NCBI GenBank assembly: GCA_949361645.1
Contig: OX442423.1
Location: forward strand, 7,906,624-7,970,623
DNA: 64,000 nt
Reading direction: 5' to 3'
From: Spongilla lacustris
Taxonomy: Eukaryota; Porifera; Demospongiae; Spongillida; Spongillidae
Positions 24,578 to 35,419 of the stretch are shown here, piece after piece; positions within the stretch are counted from its first letter, which is position 1; each line of letters opens with the position of its first letter. The position numbers and the translations under genes are program-made. The notes under the pieces were generated by a model that saw only the letters and a list, made by a program, of their open reading frames with translations, did no database searches and was not told the origin of the DNA.

Positions 24578-25201
24578 CACTGCCCCAGGGATGTGGCCAT
24601 GCATTCACAAAGAGGAGGGAGTACATGTAGCCAACATGGCCGAACAGTAGCTCGCTCGGCATCGAGGAGAAGGACCTCTTGTGCTCCAAATAGAGTGAAC
24701 TAAGCTGCTGGATGCACCTGTGTCCTCCCTCTTCCCCAGGAGGGCACATGTGACGGCTCCTACAGCCAGAGGTCCCGATGACCCACACAGGAATGTGACC
24801 GTCTTGTCGGAGTGAGGGTGCTGGAGGGAGGGGAGGAGGAGGTCCGGCCAGGGCCTGGGTGAGATGGTGGTACCTCTGGTCAGGAGTGTCTGCATGGAGC
24901 CGAGGGTGTGGAGGTGGAGGTAGGCTGCACCTGTGGGGTCGGAGCCAATAGCGGTCAGCTGTTTTCAATCATTCACGGCAAGTCTAAATTACGCACGTGA
25001 TGCTCATGTACCGGCTCTTCCTGTGTAGACAGACACGTCTTTAAGTTTTCCAGGATATTTGTACTTTATTTTGTAGGCGTCGTTGATTGAGTCCAAGCTC
25101 GTTTCAAGCGCAACCATCAACCTTGCATTAAGCACTGAAGGAACTAATTAGGCCTAGTATATAACGCAATTAATTTTAATATAAAATAGTTAAATGTACA
25201 A

Positions 25202-25500
25202 TCACAGGAAAAAGTTATAAACGTCCAGCCTGGATTTTTAGGCTGGTTTTTATCCTGGGACTGAACATCGAGGGTGGGAATAGGCCTAGTGTAAAATCCA
25301 TGTTGTTCTACCCTGGTTTTGTCATAGATATTTGATACAGCATGTTTCATGAAGTATGAAATAATTATTACCACAACATGGTTTTTGTTCCATATCTATT
25401 CCCACCCTGGACGCTCAATCCAAGGATGGTTTTTGCTCCATTCCAGGATGGGTTTTGTTAAAAACCAGCCTAAAAATCCAGGCTGGATGTTTCCCTGTGA
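25202..25500. mobile_element. Foldback element, about 299 bp
   Basis: Long imperfect inverted repeat. The left part from TCACAGGAAAAAGTTATAAA pairs with the right end GGATGTTTCCCTGTGA, and both arms contain CCAGCCTGGATTTTTAGGCTGG-like palindromic sequence and a GGGTGGGAATAG/CTATTCCCACCC pair. CAA on both sides is a possible short target duplication. No protein is encoded. Confidence 0.8.
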
Positions 25501-25865
25501 CAACTATCTCGCATGGTATAGTATACCCACCTCTGCTTTGGCAAGATGAAGAATTTCTGTTACAGCCGAGTTTACAGCTACTATTATTCAGGAATGGGTT
25601 TTCAAACTGATCGATCGATCCTAAATTAAAGTTATTGCTCTCGGCTCCAGACCTAATTCACCGATACCCAGCGGTACCCCGTACGGGATTTTTCAATGCA
25701 TAAAACAAAACTGAGCTAAAAGGCAACTGAAGTCTGAACGGGGACGTCAGCTACTAGTCGTTTAACGATTGGTGTGTGCAATCGCCAATTAACCCGTACT
25801 CGTGTTACTGCACACAATGACACAGCGGCGTATAGGAAGGAGTTTAAAAGTGTGTGTGTCACTGT

Positions 25866-25896
<31 letters not shown>

Positions 25897-26210
25897 GGGG
25901 GGGGGTGAACTTTGATGGTCATCATGCTTTCAAAAAGGCAGTTGCAATGGCGTAAGCTAAAACACTTATTAATAATTTATCGTGAATAAAAATACATCGA
26001 AGAATTCTGAGTAAAAGGTAGATTTCGCTTGGTTTTTAATAAAAATAGAATAGTTATGTATAGATACACTGTAGTATCGCTAGTGTAAAAGTGGGGGGAC
26101 AGTTCCTACGCCACTGTGACAGTATGTTGGCTTAATCCGCGGCTTGTATGCCCGTACTGGCGCGAATTCATCGATAGTTAAACCCCGATCCCTTAGATAG
26201 GGAGAATTTG
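25501..26210. other. No gene; GT and long poly-G tract
   Basis: A (GT)n stretch is followed by a poly-G run at about 25881-25904. The remainder is AT-rich and unassigned. Confidence 0.45.
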
Positions 26211-27023
26211 ACAGCAGTATCCGCGAAACTTTCGTACGTTTTATAACATTATAAAACAATAGTGTAATAACGTTTGAATTGCTATATCTTCCGAACGTTA
26301 AGCGTTATTGACATTCTATTTTCAGCACTTCATACTACACCATTTCTCTATGACAAAATACATTTTGGAGTCTTGCAGTTGCTCCGTACCAGCATTGCAA
26401 CGTTCGATACCCCACCGGGTTCAAAGCCACCATAACTTTCGATAGGAGCAATCAAATCGCTTCAAATTCGGTTTGTAGGTAGAGAGGTCCTATACCTATC
26501 TACTTGTTCTGTTCGTTAATTTTTATGCCATCCGTTACAGAGATACAGTTGAGCAAACTACGTGTGCGTTTTCCCGCTTGATTCGCGCCAATGATATAAC
26601 CACCGCCTCCCCATACATTGAGCGAGAAGCGATTTGCCCAAATCATTGGCGCGAATCAAGCGGGAAAAAATGCACGTAGTTTGTTCAACTGTATCTCCGT
26701 AACGGATGATATAAAATTTAACGAACAGAACAAATCGATAGGTATAGGACCTCTCTACCTACAAACCGAATTTGAAGCGATTTGATTGCTCCTATCGAAA
26801 GTTATGGCGGGTTTGAACCCGGTGGGGTATCGAACGTTGCAATGCTGACAAGGAGCAAGTGCAAGACTCCAAAATGTATTTTGTCATAGAGAAATGGTGT
26901 AGTATAAAGTGTTGAAAATAGGATGTCAATAACGTTTACCGTTCGGAAGATATAGCGATTCAAACGTTATAACACTATTATCTTATAATGATATAAAACG
27001 TACGAAATTTTCGCGGATACTGT
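26211..27023. mobile_element. Long foldback element with about 0.38-kb arms
   Basis: The left arm (26211-26595) and right arm (26642-27023) are inverted copies separated by about 46 bases. Matching blocks include GTATCCGCGAAA, CGTACGTTTTAT, AACGTTTGAAT, ATATCTTCCGAAC, GACCTCTCTACCTACAAACC, CAAATCATTGGCGCGAATCA and their complements, with scattered mismatches and small indels. No open frame of note. A transcript through it would fold into a near-continuous double-stranded hairpin. It ends about 300 bases before RLR copy C. Confidence 0.92.
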
Positions 27024-27303
27024 CCCATATACATGTATAATTATTATTATAAATATATATATACCGCAGTATAGTTTGATATGACGCGACGTCAAACCTA
27101 GTTTTAAAACGCGAAGTAGAACAACACATCAAATTTGTTCCGTCGCGCTACAAGAATAGACAGAAATCACAATGGTACGGAAAGTTTTTTTTAATGAACT
27201 TGCAATTGCCACCAGCCACATATTTACTTTTAATCAATAATATAGCTGAGCTGTCCTCACTAACCTGTAGTGCAACTTACTAAATGATGATCAGATCTAC
27301 TTC

Positions 27304-28669
27304 AATGCACAGGAAGTGTTGAAGGTAATGAAAATGTGGGGAAAATGTCTAGATTTGAGAACAGCATTTAAACAGTGGGAACAGAATATGAAGCATTCAT
27401 TCGGAAACTCAAAAAGAATCTTGAGAATAGCCTTATTCCCATGAGAGAGAAGTTAAGTATTCTTGAGTACCTTCTGCATCATGCTCAAGTTCTTACCACG
27501 TATATGAAATGTAGACACAAAGATGCAGTGAGTGTTTTGAATGAGTTTTCTTTATCAGGTAGTGACGAGAGTGAACAGAAGATAACAGCATCTCTTGGGG
27601 CCTTGAAGAAGACCCTCTCTACCCTTGAGCCTGTACTCAATCCACTACTGGAGCAGGTGTAAGAAGAACTAAAGGTTCGGTTGATTCAAGAGTGATAGTG
27701 TTTGCTAGTACAAAGAAGCAAGCCTCATGTATTTGTGACTGGCTCCTCCTGATCTTCACCTTAGGCCACGAGTAGTTGTAGGTCACACAGCTGAAACTGG
27801 ACCTGGCATGACTGACCCTGAAAAGGAAGAGGCCCTAGCAGGCTTCCGTGAGGGCAAGTACAACATTCTAGTGGCCACCTCTGTACTTGAGGAAGGTATC
27901 GATGTGCCAGCCTGTAACCTAGTGATTCGATACGATCATGTGACTAATGAAATAGCCAAAGTCCTGAAGAACGTGCCAAACCAGAGAACAGTGAGGGCAT
28001 CACCATCGTATCCACTGCTTCAAACAATTCAAGATGCTTTTAAAAAGAGATTATGAATGAAGAAATGGATCAGATAGTGAAGGAGGCAATGGAATATTTA
28101 CCTACTGGTGATGAGCTTCTTGTGAAGATTTAAAAAGAAAAACAGTGTGAAATAATGCGTAAGGAAGATGCCAAAACATGGATGGAAGAAGCAAGACAAA
28201 ATTCTATTTCAGGTCATGGGAGAGAAAAGGTTGTCCTGAGATGTAAGAAGTGCAAAATGGAGGCTTGCTGTGGGAGTGATTTGTATATTTTTGATGGGTG
28301 CCATATCACTGTGCCTGAAAAAAGATTTAAAGAAGAAAAGCTTAAAAAATCTGATGGAAATCCTCAATCTGATTTAGAATGTGATGATTTATCTTGCATT
28401 AAATGTGGTTCATCATGGGGTGTGATGATGATTTGGATGGACAATGAGTTTCCACTTCTCAAGTGCAAGGCCTTCAACTTCGAAATTGATGGAACGCCAA
28501 TATGTCTGTCAAAATGGTCCAAGGCTACCTTTAAAATACCACCCATTATGGTACATCCAGAGTTTTTAAATATTTTTTCTTATGACGGTAATAACCCTAA
28601 CCCTAACCCAATAAAACCACCTAGGTTAGGCATAGATCAGTGTGACTTATCATTTCAGTGTGGGTATTA
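27304..28669 (+). pseudogene. RIG-I-like receptor, truncated copy C
   Basis: Similarity to copies A and B starts inside the helical insertion region of the helicase (AGGAAGTGTTGAAGGTAATG) and runs to the C-terminal domain. There is no Death domain and no first helicase domain with motifs I and II. A stop replaces the codon after LLEQV (27660-27662). Indels occur near 27750 and in motif VI, where [10 protein letters not shown] replaces the AKVQAEGRARA sequence of A and B. The C-terminal zinc domain is still open from about 28155, with its two CxxC pairs (CKKC, CIKC) and the PLLKCKAFNFEIDG core, but its sequence differs much more from A and B than the helicase part does. An interstitial telomere-like motif lies near its end. 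Confidence 0.85.
28593..28609. repeat. Short telomere-like motif
   Basis: AACCCTAACCCTAACCC, that is nearly three copies of CCCTAA, within the 3' end of RLR copy C. A GGTTAGG follows at about 28622. Confidence 0.8.
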
Positions 28670-28726
28670 AATTTCAATAATTGGTGCATTGTAACAATTC
28701 AATGGGGGAAGCTAATTGCTAGACAT

Positions 28727-28958
28727 TAATTTCAGGGGCTTGGTGCATGGGGTGTATATATCCTTGTGAGCTGAAGGGGCTTAGTAGGCATGCTTCCTAA
28801 TATGCCATCAAGTTACAATTGAATGAATCTTCTGCGCTTGTAATTTCAGGAGCTTGGTGCATGGGGTGTGTATACCCTTGTGAGCTGAAGGGGCTTAGAA
28901 GGCATGCTTCCTAACATGCCGTCAAGTTACAATCGAATGAATCTTCTGTGCTTGCAGA
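28727..28958. repeat. Tandem duplication, two copies of about 114 bp
   Basis: 28727-28840 and 28841-about 28958 are near-identical, both starting TAATTTCAGG. They share CTTGGTGCATGGGGTGT, CTTGTGAGCTGAAGGGGCTT and GGCATGCTTCCTAA. No coding function seen. Confidence 0.9.
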
Positions 28959-28984
28959 AAACTCTACACTGCACAACTTTCTGA

Positions 28985-29956
28985 ATGTCTCTCTAGTGTG
29001 TTCAACAGCTTGTGTCAACCAGCTGCAGCGACATTGGATTAAGTTATTTATTATCTGCGTGTATGTCGTGGGAGTCAATATATGATCATAGTATAGTGAT
29101 GATCTGTTTTAGCATAAATTTAAGGGGTCAGTTAGGTGGAATTCATATATACAACAGAACTAGAATACGACTGCAGTATTAGTTTGGTGAGCTGATTTTA
29201 AAGTTGTTGGAAACCCTAACTTAATACAGCTTGCATGCTGATCAAATCACATGCTACTACCACGGTCCACGGTCCTTCATAGTTGGGCGTCCTTCACTTT
29301 ACAGTTTCCTCATTGTAGAATGATCTTTTAGCACCATGGCACTGAGAACTTTGCAGGGACGTTAGCACCCTCCCTTTAGTTGAAGAACACTCGTACCATA
29401 ACTGACTCACTCCTGGAGGCTTCTCAGGGCCGGAGTAACTGATACGGATACACCTCGTTTCCATGTTATTATAATTACATCAGACGACACGTGACCCTTT
29501 CTATTGTTTCAGTATTTCCAGGGTTACGCATTTCAATTGTATTTGCGAGTCAGGAATTACCTTTGCCCCCCCCCCCCCCCCCCCCCCCCCCCCATGAAAT
29601 CCTGTATCCGCCCCTGCGTTAAAAAAAGGAATACCATCACTACATGTAGGCCGCTTAACTCTGATAAAAAAAGAAAAAAAAAACAAAACAACAAAAAAAA
29701 CAAAACAAAAAAACAAAAAACCTTTGGAGTCTGTTTGGTTAGCTTGCATACTTTAATCCACCGATATAGCTCAGCTTAATCTGGTCGCCAGAGCCCAATC
29801 CTCGAGCTCCCCGGGCCGGGATAAATCATTCCTCATTGATAGGGGGGTTGTCCTGTAATAAATTATTATGATTATGGAAAGTACTGCATCTATTAAAATA
29901 GGGCTTAACGCTTGGAGTCAAAATACACCATCACTAAAAGCTAGTCGGCGATCATC
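28985..29956. promoter_or_regulatory. 5' flank of RLR copy A
   Basis: Contains a poly-C run (about 29567-29592) followed by ATCCGCCCCTG, and an A-rich tract (29667-29720). From about 29830 the sequence parallels the region before copy B: TCATTGATAGGGGGGTTGTC against a TGATTGCCAGGGGGGCTGTC-like stretch, then GAGTCAAAA. This part was probably duplicated together with promoter and 5' leader. No defined promoter element is claimed. Confidence 0.4.
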
Positions 29957-32900
29957 ATGGACCAAGGTGAGTTGGCTACACGATGATACTAACTTGTAGC
30001 GCGAAACGCGAACAACACGGCCTATCGGTAGTCGGTAAAATTATTTGCTGCTTTACAACGTTGTGGCGTGGCAAGTTGTCGCACTTTGCAATATGAGTGG
30101 CATCATCTTAGACAACACAGGACAAGTTAGACGCTCTAGTGAATAAAAAATTACTAGTAACCAGAATTTGCGCGCGGAGGGTGGGTGAGTGCTTGGCCTG
30201 TTCGTGACCATTATCTGTTGCATAGCGTTACGGTCATGGGGCGAACTTCGAATTTCTCATAGATCCCTTGCCGCCGCGTCACATCCCAGGAAGGTTCAAA
30301 ACAGCGGCCATATTTATATTTAATTACGTATATACGAATGACTGATGTAATAAGAACAACGGCCTATGCATATACTTAGAAATGGTTATTTTTTAAAATT
30401 GGCGTGGCACTATATTAATAAAACACAAAAACAATTAACTGTAAGAAAGAATGATTTCAAAATGTTCATACGGACAGAGGTATCATAGATTCGCTGACTG
30501 TCAGTTCAATGGAGGGAGGGAGGTGTATTGCATGTCCTTGATTTGATCGTGCTCCTCCGATGCACTGTATGGATGATCACCAAAGGGAAAAGGATAGACG
30601 ACAGCAAAGCCACCCCATTGTCTGACTGTACGATGTGCCCCATTTGTCAGCTAGCAGTGATGCCAAATGGTAATGGGTTGTTGCTTGCGTACAACTATGG
30701 TGCTAGATTATCATCTTTGTAAGAAATTTCTAAATAACGCACGCCTTTTGTCCAAAACAATAAACTTTATGCACAAAACGATGTGTTTGTTATAAATACA
30801 CAAGTACTGGAAGAATATCGTAAAAAATAATCCAATTCAAGGGAAGTAAATGAAATTCATTGTTTTGGTTCATAAGGTCTATATGGCCGCTAATGTTTTG
30901 ATCCTTGCTGGTATAGCAGGGTTCACTGGCCAACCTGCCAAAATACAAAACCTTGAGATTTATGCAAATTAATATAAAATGAAGTGCATGTACATATTAG
31001 AAACCCTTGAGACTTGAGGAAAATTCAGGAGGGTTGGCAACCCTGGTCTACATGTAGCATATGTTCATACACGATATGAATGTGCAAACCTGTAGTGCTT
31101 CAGTTTTCGTTTTTTGCTTTCTTCGAAAAGAAAAGACGCTCAAACTTATTAAACGTTTGCTATTAACGATACCAATTGTAATGTATATGGAAGATTTGAA
31201 TAGGATCATTGGCATGTCAGTATCATATAGACCTATACATGTTTCTTGAAGTTGGTAAATGTAGATGATATTTCATACCATAATCTTATGGCGGTTTTTA
31301 ATACATTAAAACCAATTTTATTTTTGTGTTTTTATACATTCAACGTGAGTATGCATGTGTATTGTATATGCATGTTTGTTCTGCATGTGATTCTGAAAAT
31401 GAATGTTCCAGATTTCAAAACAACTCCATTCAGTTTATGTTTCTCATTATCTGTTCCAAAAGAACCAGTTCTACGTGACTTGCAACGATATGTCATGCCT
31501 CACATAGAAAGTGACTGGGAAAGCCTTTGCATCGAGCTAAACTTTGATAAAAATGGTGAAGTGCTGGATGCTATCAAGAAGGAATGCGGAAGCAACTCAA
31601 AAGCAAGCTGCAGAGAAGTGCTAAGGCATTGGGTAAAGGGAGAGGGGGAGGGCCCCCATACCTGGGGCAAAATGGTTGAGTGCCTGAAAATGATTGGAGC
31701 ATCAGGTGCTGTAAATGCCATCAAGGAGTACTTGAGTGGTGTGTGTAAGTCCTTATGTTTGTGTTCTAACATAATATGCTGGAAATGCTGTCCACCTCAC
31801 AGTGTACATATGTAACTTAAGATTAGTCTGTTCAGTGAACATTTACACTGCATTTTCATCAGTCTTCAACATGCTATGTTTTTATTCCCACATAGCAACA
31901 TCAGTGGAGTCCTCTGGCACCAAACTGTTGCCATCACTACCAGTAGACATGCATTGTGGTATTGCTATGCCTGAAGATAGTGCAGAAGTATGCAAGATTA
32001 TCACACCCGAACAATTACCATTTGTCTCAGAGGATATTCAGCACAGTATTAATGGCACCAGAGATGATTTGCCAAAGACAAGTGATATTGTTCAACCTCA
32101 ATCATTGCGGTCGATTGGTGGCAACATGGATTCAAATATATGCCAGGTGGAGAGGGCTGATTCTGATTCAAATCCAGCATTCCCTCAGCAAGGTAATGAG
32201 CCTATTATCCAGATGCTGCCTCTACCCGCACAGCATATTTCCTACAATGTTGTGAAATTTGAGCCTCGTAAATACCAGTTGGAATTGGCAAAACCTGGGA
32301 TGGAAGGCAAGAACTGCATTATATGTGCTCCAACTGGAACAGGGAAGACTTTGGTAGCTGCCCTGGTCATTGCAAACCATCTCAACCAGAGACAAGGGAA
32401 AGGAAAGGTTGTGTTTGTGGTGCCAACACGGCCACTGGCTAAGCAACAGCAGAAGTCTCTGATTCCTTTAGCCAGGGTAGCTAGTTGTATTGGTGATGAC
32501 ACAGGAGGGAGTATTCAAATGGCTATCTTGAATAATGAGGCAGTGGTATGCACACCTGGTAAACTATGGGACGAACTTCGGGAAATGAATGATAGAAGTC
32601 TTAAGTTTACCCACTTCAGTCTGATGGTGATAGATGAGTGTCATAACACTCGCAAAAATTCATCTCAAGCTAGTATCATGACAAAGTACCTGAAAGAAAA
32701 ACTGAAGGAGGACAATATAAGTCTTCCTCAAGTGCTAGGACTTACTGCCTCTCCTGGAGCTGGAGACAGCAGGGTTCCTCACCTGGACAGCACGTATGAT
32801 CACCTGATATCCCTGTGTGCTCTCATGGATGCCACTGAAGGTATTGTTAATGTCAAAAAGAATAGACAGGAATTAGAGCAACATACAAAGAAACTATCCT

Positions 32901-34283
32901 CAACATTGAAACATTATGCTGGACGTGATACAAGTGAAATGTTTATACAGGAAGTGTTGAAGGAAGTGAAAATGTGGGAAGCAGTTATTGAGCTGAGTAC
33001 ACCATTTAAACCATGGGAACAGAGGTATGAAACAGTTATCCAAAAAAATAAAAAGGATCTTGAGAAAAGTCAGGTTCCCATGAGAGAGAAATTCAGTATC
33101 CTTGAGTACCTTCTGTGTCTTGCCGATGTTCTTAGCACGTACATGAATCTTAGACATGAAGATGCGATTCAAATTCTGAATGATTTTGTCATGCATTGCA
33201 GCAGTGATACTGGTACTGAGCACAAGATAGTAGCATCCATTGAGGCCTTGAAGAAGACCCTCTCTACCCTTGAGCCTGTACCAAATCCACTATTGGAGCA
33301 TGTAAAAGAAGAACTAACAGTTCGTTTCAATCAAAGTCCCGATTCAAGAGCGATTGTGTTTGCTAGTACAAAGAAGCAAGCCTCATGCATTTGTGACTGG
33401 CTCTCCAAACTTCCTCCTGATTTTCACCTTAGGCCACGAGTAGTTGTACTGTCACACAGCTGAAACTGGACCTGGCATGACTGACCCTGAAAAGGAAGAA
33501 GCCCTAGCAGGCTTTCGTGAAGGCAAGTACAACATTCTAGTGGCCACCTCTGTACTTGAGGAAGGTATCGATGTGCCAGCCTGTAACCTCGTGATTCGAT
33601 ATGAGCATGTGACCAATGAAATAGCCAAAGTCCAAGCTGAAGGACGTGCCAGAGCAAAGAACAGTGAGGGCATCACCATCGTATCCAGTGCTTCAAACAA
33701 GATGTTTAAGGAGATGTTGAATGAAGTAAAGGATCAGATAGTGAAGGAGGCAATGGAATACCTAGTTACTGGTGCTGAACTACTTCAAAAGATTAATGAA
33801 AAACAGCTGCTGATTATGAATAAACATGAAATGAAAACATGGCTTGATGAGGAAAGTAAGAATTCAGACCCAAAGCATGACAGAGAGAAGGTTATACTCA
33901 AATGTAAGAAGTGTAAAGAGGAGGCATGTCATGGTAGTGATCTGTACACACTTCAGCTTAACGGCTATGATGTCAGTGTTTGGAACAAAGCATTCATGGA
34001 ACAGAAGGCAATAAAGAAACCTCACCCACGTCCACGTGATGGGAAGGAAGGGTTCTCAGCTGCCAAAGACAAGATCCATTGCAAATTCTGCGATGCTGAT
34101 TGGGGAGTGGTTGGGATTTGGAATGAAAGTGAGTTCCCAATTCTGAAGTGCAGGTCATTTAATTATGAAATCCAAGGAATTTCAGTGGCACTTTCAAAGT
34201 GGTCTGCGGCACCCTTTAAAATACCACCAATCATTACACATCCTGATTTCCGAAATGATTTGATGACTGATAATAATGAGTGA
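29957..34283 (+). CDS. Death-domain RIG-I-like RNA helicase, copy A (one-base frame break)
   Basis: Cytosolic RNA-sensor family: RLRs bind viral-type double-stranded RNA with a DECH helicase and a zinc C-terminal domain. Exons inferred from splice sites and comparison with copy B: 29957-29966 (ATGGACCAAG, donor GTGAGT), 31463-31744 (Death domain, donor GTAAGT) and 31896-34283 (after CATAG). Visible motifs: APTGTGKT (I), DECH (II), LTASP (III), AIVFAST (IV), QAEGRARA (VI), and CTD cysteines in CKKC and CKFC. At 33446-33451 the sequence reads GTACTG where copies B and C read GTAGG. The one extra base moves the frame to a TGA at 33461-33463. Translation would then lose motifs V and VI and the C-terminal domain, leaving a protein of about 620 residues. 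Three codons (KDY in copy B) are also missing near 32458. AATAAA signals occur at 34611-34620. Confidence 0.85.
29967..31462 (+). other. Intron 1 of RLR copy A
   Basis: About 1.5 kb, starting GTGAGTTGG and ending CAAAAG. Parts match intron 1 of copy B (TTTCTTCGAAAAGAAA, GTTTGCTATTAA, CCATAATCTTATG), so it belongs to the duplicated unit. No independent gene is supported within it. Confidence 0.65.
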
Positions 34284-35400
34284 TAGTATAATTAAAAACA
34301 TTCTAAATGGAGCACAGGTTGTGACATTAGCTGATAAGTTTTGTAGTGAGCACTTTCTGAACTTAAATCGGGTATTTTGATTGGCTGTGAAAACTTTATA
34401 GACATACCTCAAGGTTATACATATACCAGTCGAATTACACTACCTGTGTGTAGAATAGCACTCTGATATGTAGCATTGTATTGTAGTTGTGATCAAACAT
34501 GTATTAGTGTTTTTTTGAAGCAAAAATCTATTGTAATGGGAAAGATTGCAAGATCAGATTAAATTAAGAAGTACAAAATCCAGATATTTTAACCGAAACA
34601 AATTGGAAACAATAAATAAAGATATTAAGATTATCTGACCACTCATAAACAATTTCTAAAGAATATATATTTGTACTGTTAGAAAGGCTAATAAGAAAGA
34701 TGACTCAATGAAATACAATTGTATAGTTATGCTATACATGCAGTTTATCTAAACAAAATCAAAAACTAGATTTAAAAGTTTTCATATATATTTCATATGC
34801 TCACCTGATAGTGGATGTAGGCACGCATCATTCTGTTTCCACTGCATGACATACCTCAGAGAGTAGAGATGCTGTGATATCACATAACTTGTTGTGACGA
34901 ATTGAGGGAAATCCACCACAGGTCTGGGGCAGTTCATAGCTATATAGCATGTTCTACTGTGAAAGAGTACATTAGATGGAAGTAAATAGGGTGTCAATAA
35001 TAGCAGAGGTAGAAGGCTCCTTTGTGAAGCAGTGCCGGTGGAACCATGCTCTTGACTTCCTATATATATAGTTGCTAGAAAACAAGCTCTTTAATAGACT
35101 GAAAGATCGGCTAACATCTAACCAATATTGAAAACTATATTTGCCAAGTTCCCAGGAGTGATCTCTTCAGCATTCTACCAACTTGTCTTGGTGGCCTGGC
35201 TCGGTATCACAAAACCTGTTGATTAATCTTGTTGCAAAACTCCATCCAATTTACCAGGCCTCTTGTTGATCTCATAACCAAACAATCCTACTCTAGGAAT
35301 ACCGCGAGGTTCACTTACATGGTGGCAAAACCAAGCTGGAAGGGTTTAGAAAAGTGGGTATGAAAACTGTGGGTGCTGTCCATTTTATGGAAACAAGGTT
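34284..35400. other. 3' flank of RLR copy A; no gene
   Basis: The first roughly 100 bases (ACATTCTAAATGGAGCACA, GTGACATTAGCTGATA) match the 3' flank of copy B, so the duplication included the 3' untranslated region. The remainder is AT-rich without a recognised gene. Confidence 0.55.
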
Positions 35401-35419
35401 TGCTGTAGAGAGGTGTTTA

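Larger units (their letters stand above)
21806..25134 (-). pseudogene. LanC-like (LANCL) gene, apparently a pseudogene
   Basis: Minus-strand exons match eukaryotic LanC-like proteins in order. 25134-25012 is open and ends VYTGRAG. An 81-bp intron follows. 24930-24485 holds AAYLHLH, DKTVTFLCGSSGPLAVGAV, ELLFGHVGYMYSLLFVN. 23099-23006 holds HSPLMYTWHGKHYLGA, then AGIMAVLLQ. 22467-22355 holds ALVKPCVDYLLSL, then DKLVHW. About 21965-21806 holds WDRGLLCKGYGLCHGVAGNA. LANCL proteins bind zinc through Cys-Cys-His; the LVHWC and GLCHG motifs carrying these are visible. The second exon changes frame at least three times. The third lacks about 11 bases (the AHGL part) between LGA and AGI. The fourth shifts before DKLVHW. 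The HGAPG exon, the start and the last exon were not found. A MITE lies in or at the edge of the second exon. Confidence 0.75.

Noticed and set aside
24207..24968. A single long minus-strand gene of 253 codons
   Set aside because: Only parts of the frame match LANCL. The remainder is GT-repeat translation and the MITE, with the true homology switching frames.
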